In this document: positions 43,331 through 53,859 of the stretch, piece after piece
Numbering within the stretch: position 1 is the first letter of the stretch
Layout of the letters: the number at the start of each line of letters is the position of its first letter
DNA from: Prorocentrum cordatum
Taxonomy: Eukaryota; Sar; Dinophyceae; Prorocentrales; Prorocentraceae
Length of the DNA stretch: 64,000 nucleotides
Direction: 5' to 3'
NCBI GenBank assembly: GCA_963575745.1
Contig: CAUYUJ010015847.1
Coordinates: forward strand, 12,501-76,500
Made by a program: the position numbers and the translations under genes
Notes under the pieces: model-generated
The model's database searches: none
What the model was told of the DNA's origin: nothing
Seen by the model: the letters and a program-made list of their open reading frames with translations, nothing else

Positions 43331-44122
43331 GGTCCAGGGGAGGGGGTAGGGGGAGGAGCAAACCCTTCCCCGAAGAAGGGGAAGAAGGAGTTGGAAGAGG
43401 AAACTCTATAATAAACCACCTACGCCCACAAGGAGGGCTGGTGGGAGTTGTTACCCCCGACGTTCCGGGGTACACGAGAAGATTATACGACCCAAATTAT
43501 TGCTTCCAGGGGCTGGGGCCGTTTTTTTTGCATATCCAAGCGTCCTCAAGGAGCCATCGCGGGGCCAGCTTGGGCCATCTATCTCGGGGCCATCGCGGGG
43601 CCGCCCCGCCCGCCGCCCACCCACCACACACACGCCTACTACTACTACCACCGCCCACCCACCACCCGCGACGACCCACCCACCCACCACCCACCCACCG
43701 CCCACCCACCACCCACCCACCACCCACCACCAACCACCCGAATATGATTGGAACTCAAAACGAGGACCTCGGAAATCTCAGCCAGACACCGACATCATCG
43801 GCGGGGCACGTTCGCCAAATCGTTCAACCTACGCGTGGGCCCCTTCTCCAGCGCAAGCACTGATTCGGGAGGGTCGGCTTTTTTCCTGTCGAAGAAGTGT
43901 GAAACAAAAAGCTGGACAGGGAGGCCACCACGGGAGGTCCGGGTTGTTTTTCGACCTGTCCCTTCGTGGCAGCCTGCTCCCGCGCAGCGACTGCCCGCAG
44001 CATCAGTCAGCGCGGCGAGGCTGAGCGCGGCGCCCACCGCCGCGCCCCTGAACTTGACGCGACAAGATTATGATGTATTCGTCCAGGGCGGCAGGGCGAC
44101 AGGGGCAGCACAGAAGGAAGGG

Positions 44123-44160
<38 letters not shown>
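43331..44160. other. Repeat debris and low complexity, no gene seen
   Basis: 43340-43450 is a family G tail (CCTACGCCCACAAGGAGGGC). 43600-43740 is a CCACCCACCA tract. 44123-44160 is (GAT)n. The rest looks unique. Confidence 0.55.
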
Positions 44161-44161
<1 letters not shown>

Positions 44162-44197
44162 GTTCATGCATCGCCAACAACATGACCCAACGTGTTC

Positions 44198-44389
44198 CCT
44201 ACCTCCTAGGCTCTGCCTAGAAGATAATGGGTTCTCACTCGCTGGGCTTACCCAGTCCCCGCCTTGCGGTTCTCCCAGTAGTAGTTGCACCCACGTATTC
44301 CAGCGTTGCGTATATCATCTAAATATAAAAAAAAAGAAAAAAGAATAAAAAAAATAATAAATAAAAAAAAAAAAAAAATAACTTTTAAC

Positions 44390-44445
<56 letters not shown>

Positions 44446-44505
44446 AACAAAAAAAAAAATAAAAAAAAAAAATAAAAATAAAAAAATAAAAAAAAATAAG
44501 AAAAG

Positions 44506-44537
<32 letters not shown>

Positions 44538-44583
44538 TCAAAAGAAAGAGAAAAAAAAAGAAAAAAAAATAAAAAAAAAAAAA

Positions 44584-44620
<37 letters not shown>

Positions 44621-44968
44621 CCAGCTTAATATTGCTTAGCTTAACGTAGTTTCATCATCTTAGCGTCGCGTAGCTGTAGCTTACCTTACCTTAGCTTAGC
44701 ATAACATAACCCAGCGTAACATAGCATAGCGCAGCATAGCATACCATAGCATAGCACAGCGCAGCATAGCACAGCATAGTAGCATAGCATAGCGCAGCAA
44801 AGCATAGCATATCATATCCTAGCATAACAGAGCGCAGCCTAGCGTAGCATAACATCATAGCGCAGCACAGCGCAGCATAGCATAGCACAGCACAGCATCC
44901 ACTACTTCTTTGCTGCTGCTAGTAGAGGCTCCAACTCACCCCTCCTAGGTAGGGTCGCACTGGGGCAA
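44198..44968. mobile_element. Element T, copy 2, with a poly(A) insertion
   Basis: CCCTACCTCCTAGGCTCTGC at the left and CCTCCTAGGTAGGGTCGCAC at the right are the T-family ends. The core has CTTAGC and ATAGC zones (44620-44900) but no GATGTA zone. 44324-44617 is almost pure A with scattered T, G and C. Confidence 0.75.
44324..44617. repeat. Adenine tract of about 290 bp
   Basis: About 90% A, with AAAT, AAAG and AAAC variants and one ACTTTTAACATCTT interruption near 44381. Far longer than a typical retroposon tail and located inside element T2. Lys/Phe-rich frames here are shadows. Confidence 0.9.
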
Positions 44969-46105
44969 TTTCAGAACAAGTCAGCGCCTTCCGAACACCA
45001 ACAGGGAGGGAAAGGGAGGAGGATGACGGGGGGGTAAGGGGGAGGAAGAGAGAAACGGCTCGCCGGGCCCATTCGGCCGCCTTCAGAACGAAGGAGGAGG
45101 AGGAGGAGGAGGAGGAGGAGGAGGAGGGCGAGCACAGCTTGCTGACCAAAATCATTTTTTTTTCAATTTGTTTTGGGGGGGGTTGGCGAGAGCCGCGTGC
45201 AAAAAAGATAGCGCTCTCGGCAGCGGTGGGCGCCCACCGCCGGCGAGGGGGAAATTATTTCTGATTCCGCAGATGGCGAGAGCACATCTTGATTTCACAC
45301 CCTCCCTCGGCAGCTGCGGTTTTCAAAAAAATTGTTCCCTCGGCAGCGGTGGACGTCCACCACCGGCGAGAGCTCAATGATTTTCACAACGACATCTCGG
45401 CAGAGCCAACCTCAGATTTTGTCAGGATCAGGGTTTCCGAAAAAGGAAATTGAAACGGGGCGGAGGGCGATGAAAATAGGGAAGCCACGCTGCAAGGTTG
45501 CATGGCCAATCGATGGGGCATGGCTTCGGACCCCGCCGCCCCCCCCCGTGGAAAGGATCGATGGGCCCCAAGTGGGGCGATGTCATGATGGTGATGATGA
45601 TGATGATGAACCATCGTTGCCCCGCCCCAGCATGGTGGCCCTGCTGTCTTCGCAATAACATGTTGTTAGAAGAAACCTAGAAGCGGGGGAGGGGGGGGGT
45701 GATGATGGGGAGGGGGAGGAGGCGGAGGATAAGGAGGAGAAGAAGAAGAAGGAGGGTCAGGTATCATTATCACAACAACCCTGCACGTTGCTGCGCCACG
45801 GCATATCATAGCAGCGCAATCCTGAGAACAGCAGCAGCACTGAGCACCGTGCTAATCATCACACCAGCCTCCTGGGCGTAGGTGTTGTTTGTTTGGGGAG
45901 TTGCCTCTTCCAACCTCATTTTTCCCCGTCGGGGGGGGGGGTATTATTTTACCCCCCCCTACATCTGCCCCTCCTGGACCTGGACGACGGGTTTTGCGAC
46001 GCGTTGGAGTGTCCGAACAGAGGGCCCAAGACGGCTCCAAGAGCGCCTTGCAGAGCCCAAGATGAGCTACAAGATGGCCCAAGCTGATGCTAGCATACTG
46101 TTATT
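44969..46105. other. Non-coding, with GGA tract and small palindromes
   Basis: (GGA)n at 45095-45126. Repeated CTCGGCAGCGGTGG palindromes at 45210-45370 (see findings). (GAT)n near 45590. An inverted family G tail near 45895-45960. No gene is recognised. Confidence 0.5.
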
Positions 46106-47240
46106 CCTCATCATCATGATGCATCCGAAGATGCCCCAAGCGGCACCAAGGCCGCCCCAAGAAGAAGACGGCTCCAAGAGGCCAAAGAGCTTCACAAGGA
46201 GGCACCCAAGAAGAAGCCAACATCTTTCAAACACCTTAGAAGGGAAACCACTGATGTGCGCCGTCTCGTCTGTTCGTTTCCGATGGCCATCCGAGGCCTC
46301 CAGATGGCTCCACGCGGGCCCAAGAAGAGGGCCCCGATGGGGCGCCCAAGAAAAGAGCCCCAGGACGACGGCCGCAAGAGCGCCCAACAAGAGCGCTCCA
46401 GGAGCGCCCCAAGAAGAGGGGTCTAGGATCTAGGACGCGAGTTTAGGAACGCCCGAGGGGGGGCCGCGACAATAATTCAGGAACCACCCTTTTTTGATCG
46501 CTGTCACACGAGAAGATGGCCCCACGAGGCGCCCAGGAGGCCCCCAGAAGAAGAGGCCACAAGATGGCGCCGAGATAGCCCCAGATGGCCCCTAATAAAA
46601 ATAATAAGGGGCCCCCAATATACCCCTAAGAGGACCCCCGCCGGCCCCAAGAGGCCTCCCTGGGGCACCCAAGGCGCCCAAGAGCCCCTCAGGACCGCGA
46701 AAAGACCTCCAAGACGTCCCAAGAGGCCACCAACAAAGCGCCCAAGAGATATCACAAGGGGCTCCGAGAGGCATTCAGGAGATCTCCAAGAGACCCCGAA
46801 AAAGCTTCAAGGTGATCCCCGAGGCGCCCAAGAGCTCCCCCAGACGCTCCAGGAGGTTTCCAAAACAACTCCCAAGAAACATCATAAGAGGATCTTATGC
46901 TCGTCACGTTTCTTCCTACTTCTTACCATTGGGTATGTTATCCTCCTCCTTCTCCCCCTCCCCCCCCATTATTATTATTATTACCCGCCTACGCATCATC
47001 GGAGAACCAGCAGCAACAGCACTGGCAGCAGCAACGGCAGCAGCAGCAGCAGCAGTACCAGCAGGTGCAAGAAGAGCACCAGCAGTAACACTTGCAACCT
47101 TCGCCACAAAAGATCTCCCAACTCACCGGAGTTGCCCGCTCTGGTTTATGTGCGTCTCTTCTTCCCTTCTTCCGTCAGCGTTCCTGGGCATCGTTTCTGG
47201 ATTGGTTGGTGAGGATGATACGCGAAGCGTCTAATTTTTT
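46106..47240. repeat. Inverted family B/G composite
   Basis: Inverse of 42138-43100: AAGATGGCCCCACGAGGC-type words, then ATGCTCGTCACGTTTCTTCC (inverse of the ACATGACGAACATA region), then CGTTTCTGGATTGGTTGGTG and TACGCGAAGCGT (47219-47230). CAGCAGCAACAGCA repeats occupy 47010-47085. Confidence 0.7.
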
Positions 47241-47281
47241 CAAAGCAGCGAAGCAGCATCACCTGCTGCAGCCTCTAATCA

Positions 47282-48367
47282 TCAATTAACGGGGTTCCTC
47301 AACGTCGCAGCGAAGAAACCCATCGCCTTGAACATCTGAGTCAAGATCCGCGCCGTCGTCTTCACGTCCATCGAATTTCCGACCATCATTCTCATCTGGC
47401 GATCTGACACGCGCTCCGGCCTGACGAGGCGCGCTGTGCCCCGCTCGATGCCCTGGAGCTTCATCATCTCGTTCAAATTGAGATACCTACTGCGGGAAAA
47501 CAACCAGTAAGAATTCCCTCCTGCGTGTTGGCGGGTTAGGCATGGGCACACGTTCTTCATCGGGTTCACCCTCCGAGTGAGGCCCATCATGAGGTCGCCA
47601 ACGTAGTTTCCTCTCTTCAACTTGCTCGCTGCGTTCGGGCCGCCGATCTTCTCCAGGCACTTCGTGTAGTTGGCGAGGGCGGTCCTGGATTCCGGGAGGG
47701 CGGTGCCTTTGTTGTCGGCATCGAGGTACTTCTCCAGGGGATCCACGGCGAGGGCGTCGGCGGGCCACGTGAAGCAGCCGAATTGCTCCTCCAGCGATTT
47801 CCATATGCCGACTATGAAAAGCCGGCGCCGGGAGTGGGGGAGGCCAGATGTAGTCTGGGAGTCTAGAACCTTGTAGTACAAGTTGTAGCCCTTGGACCCT
47901 TTGCCCTTGATCTCCTGGAGGGCGGACAAGATCTTGTGGAATGTGTGCGCGTGGCTGGTGAGCAGCCCTTCGACGTTCTCTAACAAAAACCCTTTGGGCA
48001 ACAGCGCCTTGATCCCAGCCACCACGTACTCGGCAATGGAACGATGATCGTCTGCACCAAAACCATAGCCTTCCATCGAGAAGGGCTGGCACGGGAAACC
48101 TGCCGTCAACAAGAAGAGCTGGTCATCAGCGGTGATGGCCTTAGCGAGCTGCTGCATGTTGATGCCCTTGATGTCGCCGAAGACGTTGCCGCGGCGAAGG
48201 CCGCGGTGGTTCTTCTCGAGAACCAGGCGGCATAATCCATCAACATCACATGCGAATGCGTTCTCGAACTGCGGCGCGATCCTCAAGGACTCCAGCGCCA
48301 ACCATGGGGCGTCGTAGCCCGAGCAGAAACTCCCGACCAGATACTTGCCATCGCTGCCCAACGCAAC
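47282..48367 (-). CDS. C5-cytosine DNA methyltransferase domain (terminal exon)
   Basis: The exon starts after TTCATTCAG (48368) and ends with TGA at 47284-47282, about 361 codons. All main C5-methyltransferase motifs are present in order: I, YLVGSFCSGYDAPWLAL (AdoMet binding); IV, TAGFPCQPFS with the catalytic Cys; VI, LLENVEGLL; VIII, SRRRLFIVGI; and X, MVGNSM near the C-terminus. The target-recognition region lies between VIII and X. The enzyme transfers methyl from AdoMet to C5 of cytosine in DNA. It is compact, like bacterial enzymes and stand-alone eukaryotic DNMTs; no chromatin-reader domain is seen. The acceptor and missing ATG imply at least one upstream exon, not found. No frameshift or missing motif, so probably functional. 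Retrotransposon-borne origin is possible, but no reverse transcriptase adjoins it. Confidence 0.92.
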   Translation of the reverse strand, partial: VALGSDGKYLVGSFCSGYDAPWLALESLRIAPQFENAFACDVDGLCRLVLEKNHRGLRRGNVFGDIKGINMQQLAKAITADDQLFLLTAGFPCQPFSMEGYGFGADDHRSIAEYVVAGIKALLPKGFLLENVEGLLTSHAHTFHKILSALQEIKGKGSKGYNLYYKVLDSQTTSGLPHSRRRLFIVGIWKSLEEQFGCFTWPADALAVDPLEKYLDADNKGTALPESRTALANYTKCLEKIGGPNAASKLKRGNYVGDLMMGLTRRVNPMKNVCPCLTRQHAGGNSYWLFSRSRYLNLNEMMKLQGIERGTARLVRPERVSDRQMRMMVGNSMDVKTTARILTQMFKAMGFFAATLRNPVN

Positions 48368-48636
48368 CTGAATGAAGGGAGGCGCAGCACAACAACGGGG
48401 CGCGGCTGCAAAAACAACCCAGTCATCTCAACAATCGTTTACGTGGGCGGCGCCAAAATGGCGGAGGCGGAGGGGGCACTCGGATGTCACTACAAAGGGG
48501 GCGCGCAAGTAACATCTTTTCGGGGCGTGAGGTTGGGAATTGTTCGCACGCCCTCCTATCATTTCCCCGTCTCCTCCTCCTTGCAATTTGGCACGCGCCC
48601 GCAATGATTCAAATGAAGAGACGTTTCAAATTCTCA
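48368..48636. other. Upstream of the methyltransferase exon, no gene seen
   Basis: Intron or 5' region. A pyrimidine-rich stretch on the minus strand precedes the acceptor. No start codon joins in frame. Confidence 0.5.
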
Positions 48637-48863
48637 ACGCTTCGCGTATCCCCACCAGCCCATCCAGAAACGATCAGCAGGGGGGCCGGTGAATCAGGGG
48701 CGGCAGAACGCATGCAGTCGCGCAGCCGTCTTCGAGAACACAATCATCACACATAGCTTCCCGCATTGAAGTTTAAGGTGGCAACCGGTGCAAATTACGA
48801 TGGTGCTTCGATGAGAGGTGAGGGGTATTATTTCGATGACTCGCAATGGCTGTTGCACTGATT
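48637..48863. repeat. Dispersed repeat family B, copy near 48.7 kb
   Basis: ACGCTTCGCGTATCCCCACC, then 220 bp matching 32154-32385. It ends GTTGCACTGATT, where element T3 begins; the 32-kb copy continues without the element. Confidence 0.8.
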
Positions 48864-49760
48864 CCCTACCTAGGCTCTGCCTAGACGGGTTCTTACCCTG
48901 TGTGCTCAAGGGGCTGGGCAGTGCTCCCCGCCCTGGGTGCTTCCCCCAGGGCCCGCCCCGCGGTTCTCCCAGTTGCGCCCCCTGGGCTTACCCAGCTTAG
49001 CTTGGCTAAGCTTAGATTAGTTAAGATTAGCTTAGCTTGGCTTAGATTAGCTTAGCTCCGCTTAGCTTATCTCATTTTAGCTTAGTTTAGCTTTGCCTAG
49101 CCTAGCCTAGTTTAGCTTAGCTTAGCTTAGCATAGCTTGGCGTACCTTGACTTATCTCACCTTAGCTTAGCTTAGCTTAGCTTAGCTTTGCTTAGCTTAA
49201 CTTAGCATAGCTTAGCTTACCTTAGCTTAGCGCAGCATAGCGCAGCTGCTAAGCATTAGCACAGCATAACATAACATAGCATTGCCACGTATATCATAGC
49301 ATAACTTGCATAGTATAGCATAGCGCATCATAGTATAGCATAGCGCAGCATATCATATCATACCATAGCATTGCAGTGGTTAGCATAGCACAGCGCAGCA
49401 TATCATGGCATAAAACAGCAAATCATAGCATATCATAGCGCAACATGGCATAGTATAGCATAGCATTGCATGGCATAGCATAACGCAGTATATCATAGCA
49501 AAAACCAACATCAATGCGAACTTGTAGATGTACATGTAGATGTAGGTGTAGATGTGGTTGTGGATGTAGGTGTAGATGTAGATGTGGATGTAGATGTGGA
49601 TGTGGGTGTATATGTAGGTGCTCATGTAGATGTAGATGCGAGTTTCGCTGTTGATGTTGGTGTAGCTGTAGATTCAGGTGTGTATGTAAATGAAGCTGTC
49701 GGTGTAGATGTAGATGCTGCTTTCCTAAATGCTCCAACTCCTAGGTAGGGTCACACAGGG
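48864..49760. mobile_element. Element T, copy 3 (with paralogous empty site)
   Basis: Starts CCCTACCTAGGCTCTGCCTA and ends CTCCTAGGTAGGGTCACACA. The core has AGCTTAGC, ATAGC and GATGTA zones in the same order as T1. It interrupts the family B/G composite that is continuous at 32154-33205. Confidence 0.85.
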
Positions 49761-49789
49761 ATATTTTGAATATTAAACTCGCGTGTGTT

Positions 49790-50640
49790 CCGAAACTTGG
49801 AGACATCTTGGGGCCCTCTTGGGATTATCTTGGGCCCCTCTTGGGGCATCTTGGGGCTCTTTCTTGGGGCTATCATGAGGTCCTCTTAGGGCCTTTGTGG
49901 GGCGCTCGTGGGGTCCCATTGGGGCATTATTGGAGCCCTCTTGGGGCTCTTTTGGAAGGTCGCGGGGCCATCTTGGGGCTCCTTTGGGGGAGTTCTGGGA
50001 GGCCTCGCGGGGCCGTCTTGGTCCTCATGGCTAAAAAAGAAGAACAGGGGGGGGCGGGCAATTCTTGCCCACCCCCTCCCCTCCCCATTCGGAAGCTCAA
50101 GCATGCAGTCTTGGGACCATCTTTTTGGCCCGTTCTCGGAGCGCTCTTGCTTGGGCGCTCATCTTTGGGCCGTCTTGGGGATCTCTTGGGCCCTTCGCGG
50201 GGCTGCATTGTGCCATCTTGGGGCCATCTTCTCGAGGCCTCAAGAGCCCGTCGGATGCGAAAAAGCGATAAGCCAAAACACATAGATGTCCCTTCGGTAT
50301 TTGAAAGATGTTGGCTTCTTCTTCTTCTTCTTCTTAGGGGGGTCATTGGAGGCCTCGGAGGGCACTTGAAACCGTCTTGGGGCCGTCTTGAGGCCTCTTG
50401 GACGCGTGTCTGAAGCTATATTGACCCGTCTACCGCTATCTTGGGCCATCGTGGAGGCCATATTGCGCTCTCGGAGGCCCTCTTGGAGCCATCTTGGGCC
50501 ATCTTGGACGCTGCTATGGGCCCGCCTCCCCCCCCCCCCCGTCCAAGCGCAGGGGGGGGGGCAAACCTCCCGAGCAGGGAAAGGCAGGAGGTTGGAAAGG
50601 GAAGCGCCCTAGTAGACCACCCGCGCCCAGAGGGCTGGTG
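49790..50640. repeat. Family G element, copy 2
   Basis: Colinear with 32391-33205 (see there). It ends AGGCAGGAGGTTGGAAAGGG then CGCCCAGAGGGCTGGTG. Two strongly C/G-homopolymeric tracts lie near 50525-50560. Confidence 0.75.
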
Positions 50641-51590
50641 TGATATCAGCACCCTCCTCCTCCTCATCCTCCTCCTCCTCATCCCTTCCCTCTCCCCGCG
50701 ACCTCCCCGGCCGCCCTGATCATCTTCCAGCCCCGCGACCTTCCCAGCTCTCCTCCCCCCCCCCCTCCTCGCCATCCCCCCTCATCATCATCCTCATCCT
50801 TCTTATCTTTCTCCTTCTCCTGCCCATCATCTTCCTCCTGCCCGGCGGGCCTCCCCTGACTTTGGACCCCAAGTTGGGCGGCGCGATTGGAGAGGAGGCG
50901 GTTCGACCAGCCCGCGGCCTGGCCGACAGCTCCGCACACAGCGATGGGGTCCGGGACCGGGATTGGATGGCGCCGGCTCGTTGTTGGCGTCGAGGCTGGT
51001 CGCTTTTTGGTGATCATTCTGGCTGCGGCGGCGGGCTTCTTATTCGTCATCAGCATCGCCCGCGGCCGGCCGCTGGGGCGTCGTCGTCGGGGCTCCTCAA
51101 CAGCATCGGAACCCCAATCTGCGCCCATCACCGGTTGTTGTTGTTGGGGGCAGCCAGCAGCAGTAGTAGTAGTAGTAGTTGGCGCCCCGCGACAAAAAAA
51201 AACCTTGGACGGGCTAGGAAATGGCGCGGGCGGGGGCGAGGATGATGATGGGGAGAAGGCGACCCTCATTGTAACAGTTGGTGATAGGGCCCCTTCAGCG
51301 CAAGCACTGGCTGGGATACCACGCGGCGTTGAGGCCCCATCGGCGCAAGAGGGAGGGCCCCCTCAGCTCAAACGTTGATTGGACTCCATGCAGTCTTCTT
51401 TTCTCCTTAGCATGCAGCAAGCGGGCTCTGTGTTTTTGTGTGTATGTAGCGTTAGATGCATGTGTGGGATTTGCCCCTGGCCCTGGGAATGTATAGCGCT
51501 ATTCAAGACGATGAAGAACTCGTCCGCCGGGGCCCCGATCTTCCCCCAGTCCGCTCCGAGAGGGCCTCAACAAGAGGGCTCCAAGGGGGC
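50641..51590. other. Low-complexity and unique sequence, no gene seen
   Basis: TCC/TCATCC microsatellite at 50650-50840, an AGTAGTAGTAGTAGTTGG tract at 51160, and otherwise GC-rich sequence. Open frames lack recognisable domains. Confidence 0.5.
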
Positions 51591-52040
51591 TCCAAGACGT
51601 TTTGCTGGGATGTGATGCGCGACGTTTGTTGCTGCAGCGTGCTGTTATCTCTGCGTGGTACGTGTTGTTGTTGGCGGTGCGTGCTATGCGATTTTTGTTG
51701 GCGGTGTGTCATGTGTGGTTCGTGATGCGCCAGTTCCGTGAGCACGTGGTTGTTGTTGTTGTTGTGTATTGTGTGACTTACTTTTGTTGCTGGTGTGCGC
51801 CGTGTGATTTGATGTGTCGGTGTGTGTTGAGCGTGCTTTAGGGATGTTGTAGGGGCCGGGCTTCAATGGTGTTTTAGGGGCCAGGCTTTAGAGATGTTGT
51901 CGGGGCCAGGCCGTAGTGATGTTGTTTTAGGGGCCTGGCGTCAGAGATGTTTTGCAAGCTGGGCTTCAGGGGTGTTGTCGGAGGGGCCGGGCTTTGGGAT
52001 GTTTTAGGGGCTGGGCTTTAAGAATGTTCCAGGGGTGGGT
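51591..52040. repeat. Family E repeats, inverted relative to 40.5-41.3 kb
   Basis: TGTTGTTGTTGGCGGTGCG-type words (51660-51840), then GGGGCCAGGCTTTAGAGATG-type words (51850-52030): the inverse order and orientation of 40740-41320. Confidence 0.65.
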
Positions 52041-52901
52041 GTTCTGCGGTTTGTGCGAGGTGCGCGATATAGGACGAGCGAGGAGAGAATGGGGGTTCAG
52101 CGATGTTAACGAGGACGATCATAAGGAGGATGACGCCGAGAATGTTGAAGAGGAAGAGGAGGACATGTTGTTGACGAGGCAGCAACAACGCGTCAGACCG
52201 CATGGGGTTGTTGAGCCAGAGACATTGGCATGCAGTAAAACGGCCCCTTGAGGAAACGTTTCCTGGACCCCAGAGGGGAGACTTATCGATGCCGTTCACC
52301 GCGCCCCCCTTATCTCCGATCCCCGGGCCTCCGAGGATAGTGCAAGGGCTCCCCTAGTTCAATAGCGCGCCACCCTCTCTCCGCTCGGACCATGTCTGCA
52401 AGCGCCGATTGGGGGGCAATGCGTGCGAGCGCACCATGTCTGCGCACGCCTGTCTGCTAGGATCCCCATCTTCAGTGCAAGCGCTGGGGGCTTCGGAGGA
52501 GGAGGGCTTCGGAGGAGGGCGGGGGAGGAGGGCTTCGGAGGAGCTTGGAGGACAATGTTGGTAATGTTTTGTGTCTACGCTTGATTCCATTGTTGACGCT
52601 GTGTTGTGTTCAACGTCTTGCGATGGGCGTTGCGGGCAGCGCTGTCAAAACATTGGGAACTCAGGCACTATACGTCACAGCCCCATGATCTCATAGGCAG
52701 GCCCCTCTAGCATTATCTGAGCGCGGCGAATGCATCACCAGAAGAAGGAAGTTGCATACGCAGCGTCGCACGCGCTGCTAGCTCAACTAAGATCGAGGAG
52801 ATACAAGCAAGCTTCACGGGTCTTACTCGCTCGCCGTGCTCTCCTCAGCAGCCCCTACCTGGGCGCCGCCGACCTACGCGCCGCCAGCAGCGCAAGCCAA
52901 C
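52041..52901. other. No gene seen; 3' side of the minus-strand gene
   Basis: GGAGGAGGGCTTCGGAGGAG minisatellite at 52490-52550. Otherwise unique. Probably the 3' untranslated and intergenic region of the gene ending at 52902. Confidence 0.45.
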
Positions 52902-53147
52902 CTACGAGCCGACACCGTCGGCAAAATGCGAGTCGCAATCTTCAGCATCCTCCTCATCATCGCCTCCACCACCGTCGCCGGCAGTGAGCTCCTCGATGCG
53001 CTTCAGCAGGTCCGCCTTCGACTGGCCTGAGCCGCCGCCGCGGCCACCGCCGCGGCCTCCTCCTCCACCGCCGCTGCCGACGGCATCATCATCTCCACCA
53101 CCGTCTGCTGCACCACTCCCCGCGCCGCGACCGCCGCGCCCGCGGCC

Positions 53148-53178
<31 letters not shown>

Positions 53179-53674
53179 CCGCCACAGCCGCCCCCGGCGG
53201 AGCCGCTACCGCTGCCCTTGTTGTCGTCGCCTCCCAGCGGCTGATGATCCTCGCCCTCGTGCTCCTTGACGATGGCCGCCAGCTCGGGCTCGTAGAGCCC
53301 GCTCCCTTCCGTGATGAAAGCTTTCCACACCTGCTTCGTGAGCCACATGATCCCGTGCTTGATGTGCGTCTCTGTGAGCGCAATCCCAAAGTACGGCTTC
53401 CTCACCCTCAAGCACGCGAGCGCGTCGTTGAAGGGCCCGCTCGCGAGACTGATCACTGAGACCAGGTCGTAGGAGTGGTGCCACTCTTGATCGGACTCCA
53501 ACGGCATCGCGTGGAAGAAAACAGCCTCCAAGTCGGTGGGGGACCTCGACTTGTCCTTGCACTTGTTGCTGCCTGCCTCGTCATCGGGGCCCGCGCCGCC
53601 GACGAGAATCTTCCCGTTCTTGCCGATCCAACGCCCCGCCGTCGAGGCGAAATCTATCTTTCTATCTAGAGACA
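52902..53674 (-). CDS. Dinoflagellate-type family protein, last exon (gene X)
   Basis: The frame reads RKIDFASTAGRWIGKNGKIL, CKDKSRSPTDLEAVFFHAMP, HHSYDLVSVISLASGPFNDA, RVRKPYFGIALTETHIKHGI and MWLTKQVWKAFITEGSGLYE. It then gives a Gly/Arg-rich tail (GGRGGRGGRSGRGRGRGG) and a short helix, KADLLKRIEELTAGD, before the stop at 52902. RGG repeats suggest RNA binding. The block containing YFGIALTETHIKHGIM resembles the C-terminal part of an expanded dinoflagellate family, as I recall it, that also has an (S/N)RG..(M/V)GP block, here in the exon at 58266-58609. The start is either acceptor TCTAG at 53666 or further upstream; the in-frame ATG at 53674 is possible but less likely. Confidence 0.6.
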
Positions 53675-53859
53675 TTGGGCGAGGAGGAGGATGAGGAGGT
53701 GGAGGATAGGGGGGGGGGGGAGGAGGAGGAGGAGAGGGGGGGGGAGGAGAACGAAGAGCGGCGAGGTGCAAGGGAAGGAGAAGGAGGGCGAGAGGTGGAG
53801 GATAGGGGGAAGGAGGGGGAGGAGGACCAAGTCGGTTTCTCTTTTTCCCAAACGGGCTC
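53675..53859. repeat. GGA microsatellite in the intron of gene X
   Basis: GGAGGAGGAGG and GGGGGGGG tract at 53680-53825 directly upstream (minus sense) of the last exon. In RNA sense it is a long pyrimidine tract before the acceptor. Confidence 0.8.

Noticed and set aside
44285-44572. Lys-rich and Phe-rich open frames
   Set aside because: Pure translation of the adenine tract.
44630-44930. tRNA or rRNA genes in the CTTAGC/ATAGC zones
   Set aside because: Tandem pentamers give no cloverleaf or conserved rRNA words; no RNA gene is recognised anywhere in the window.
47282-48367. Bacterial contamination as the source of the methyltransferase
   Set aside because: The exon begins at a good AG acceptor without a start codon and is embedded in repeat families shared with the rest of the window.
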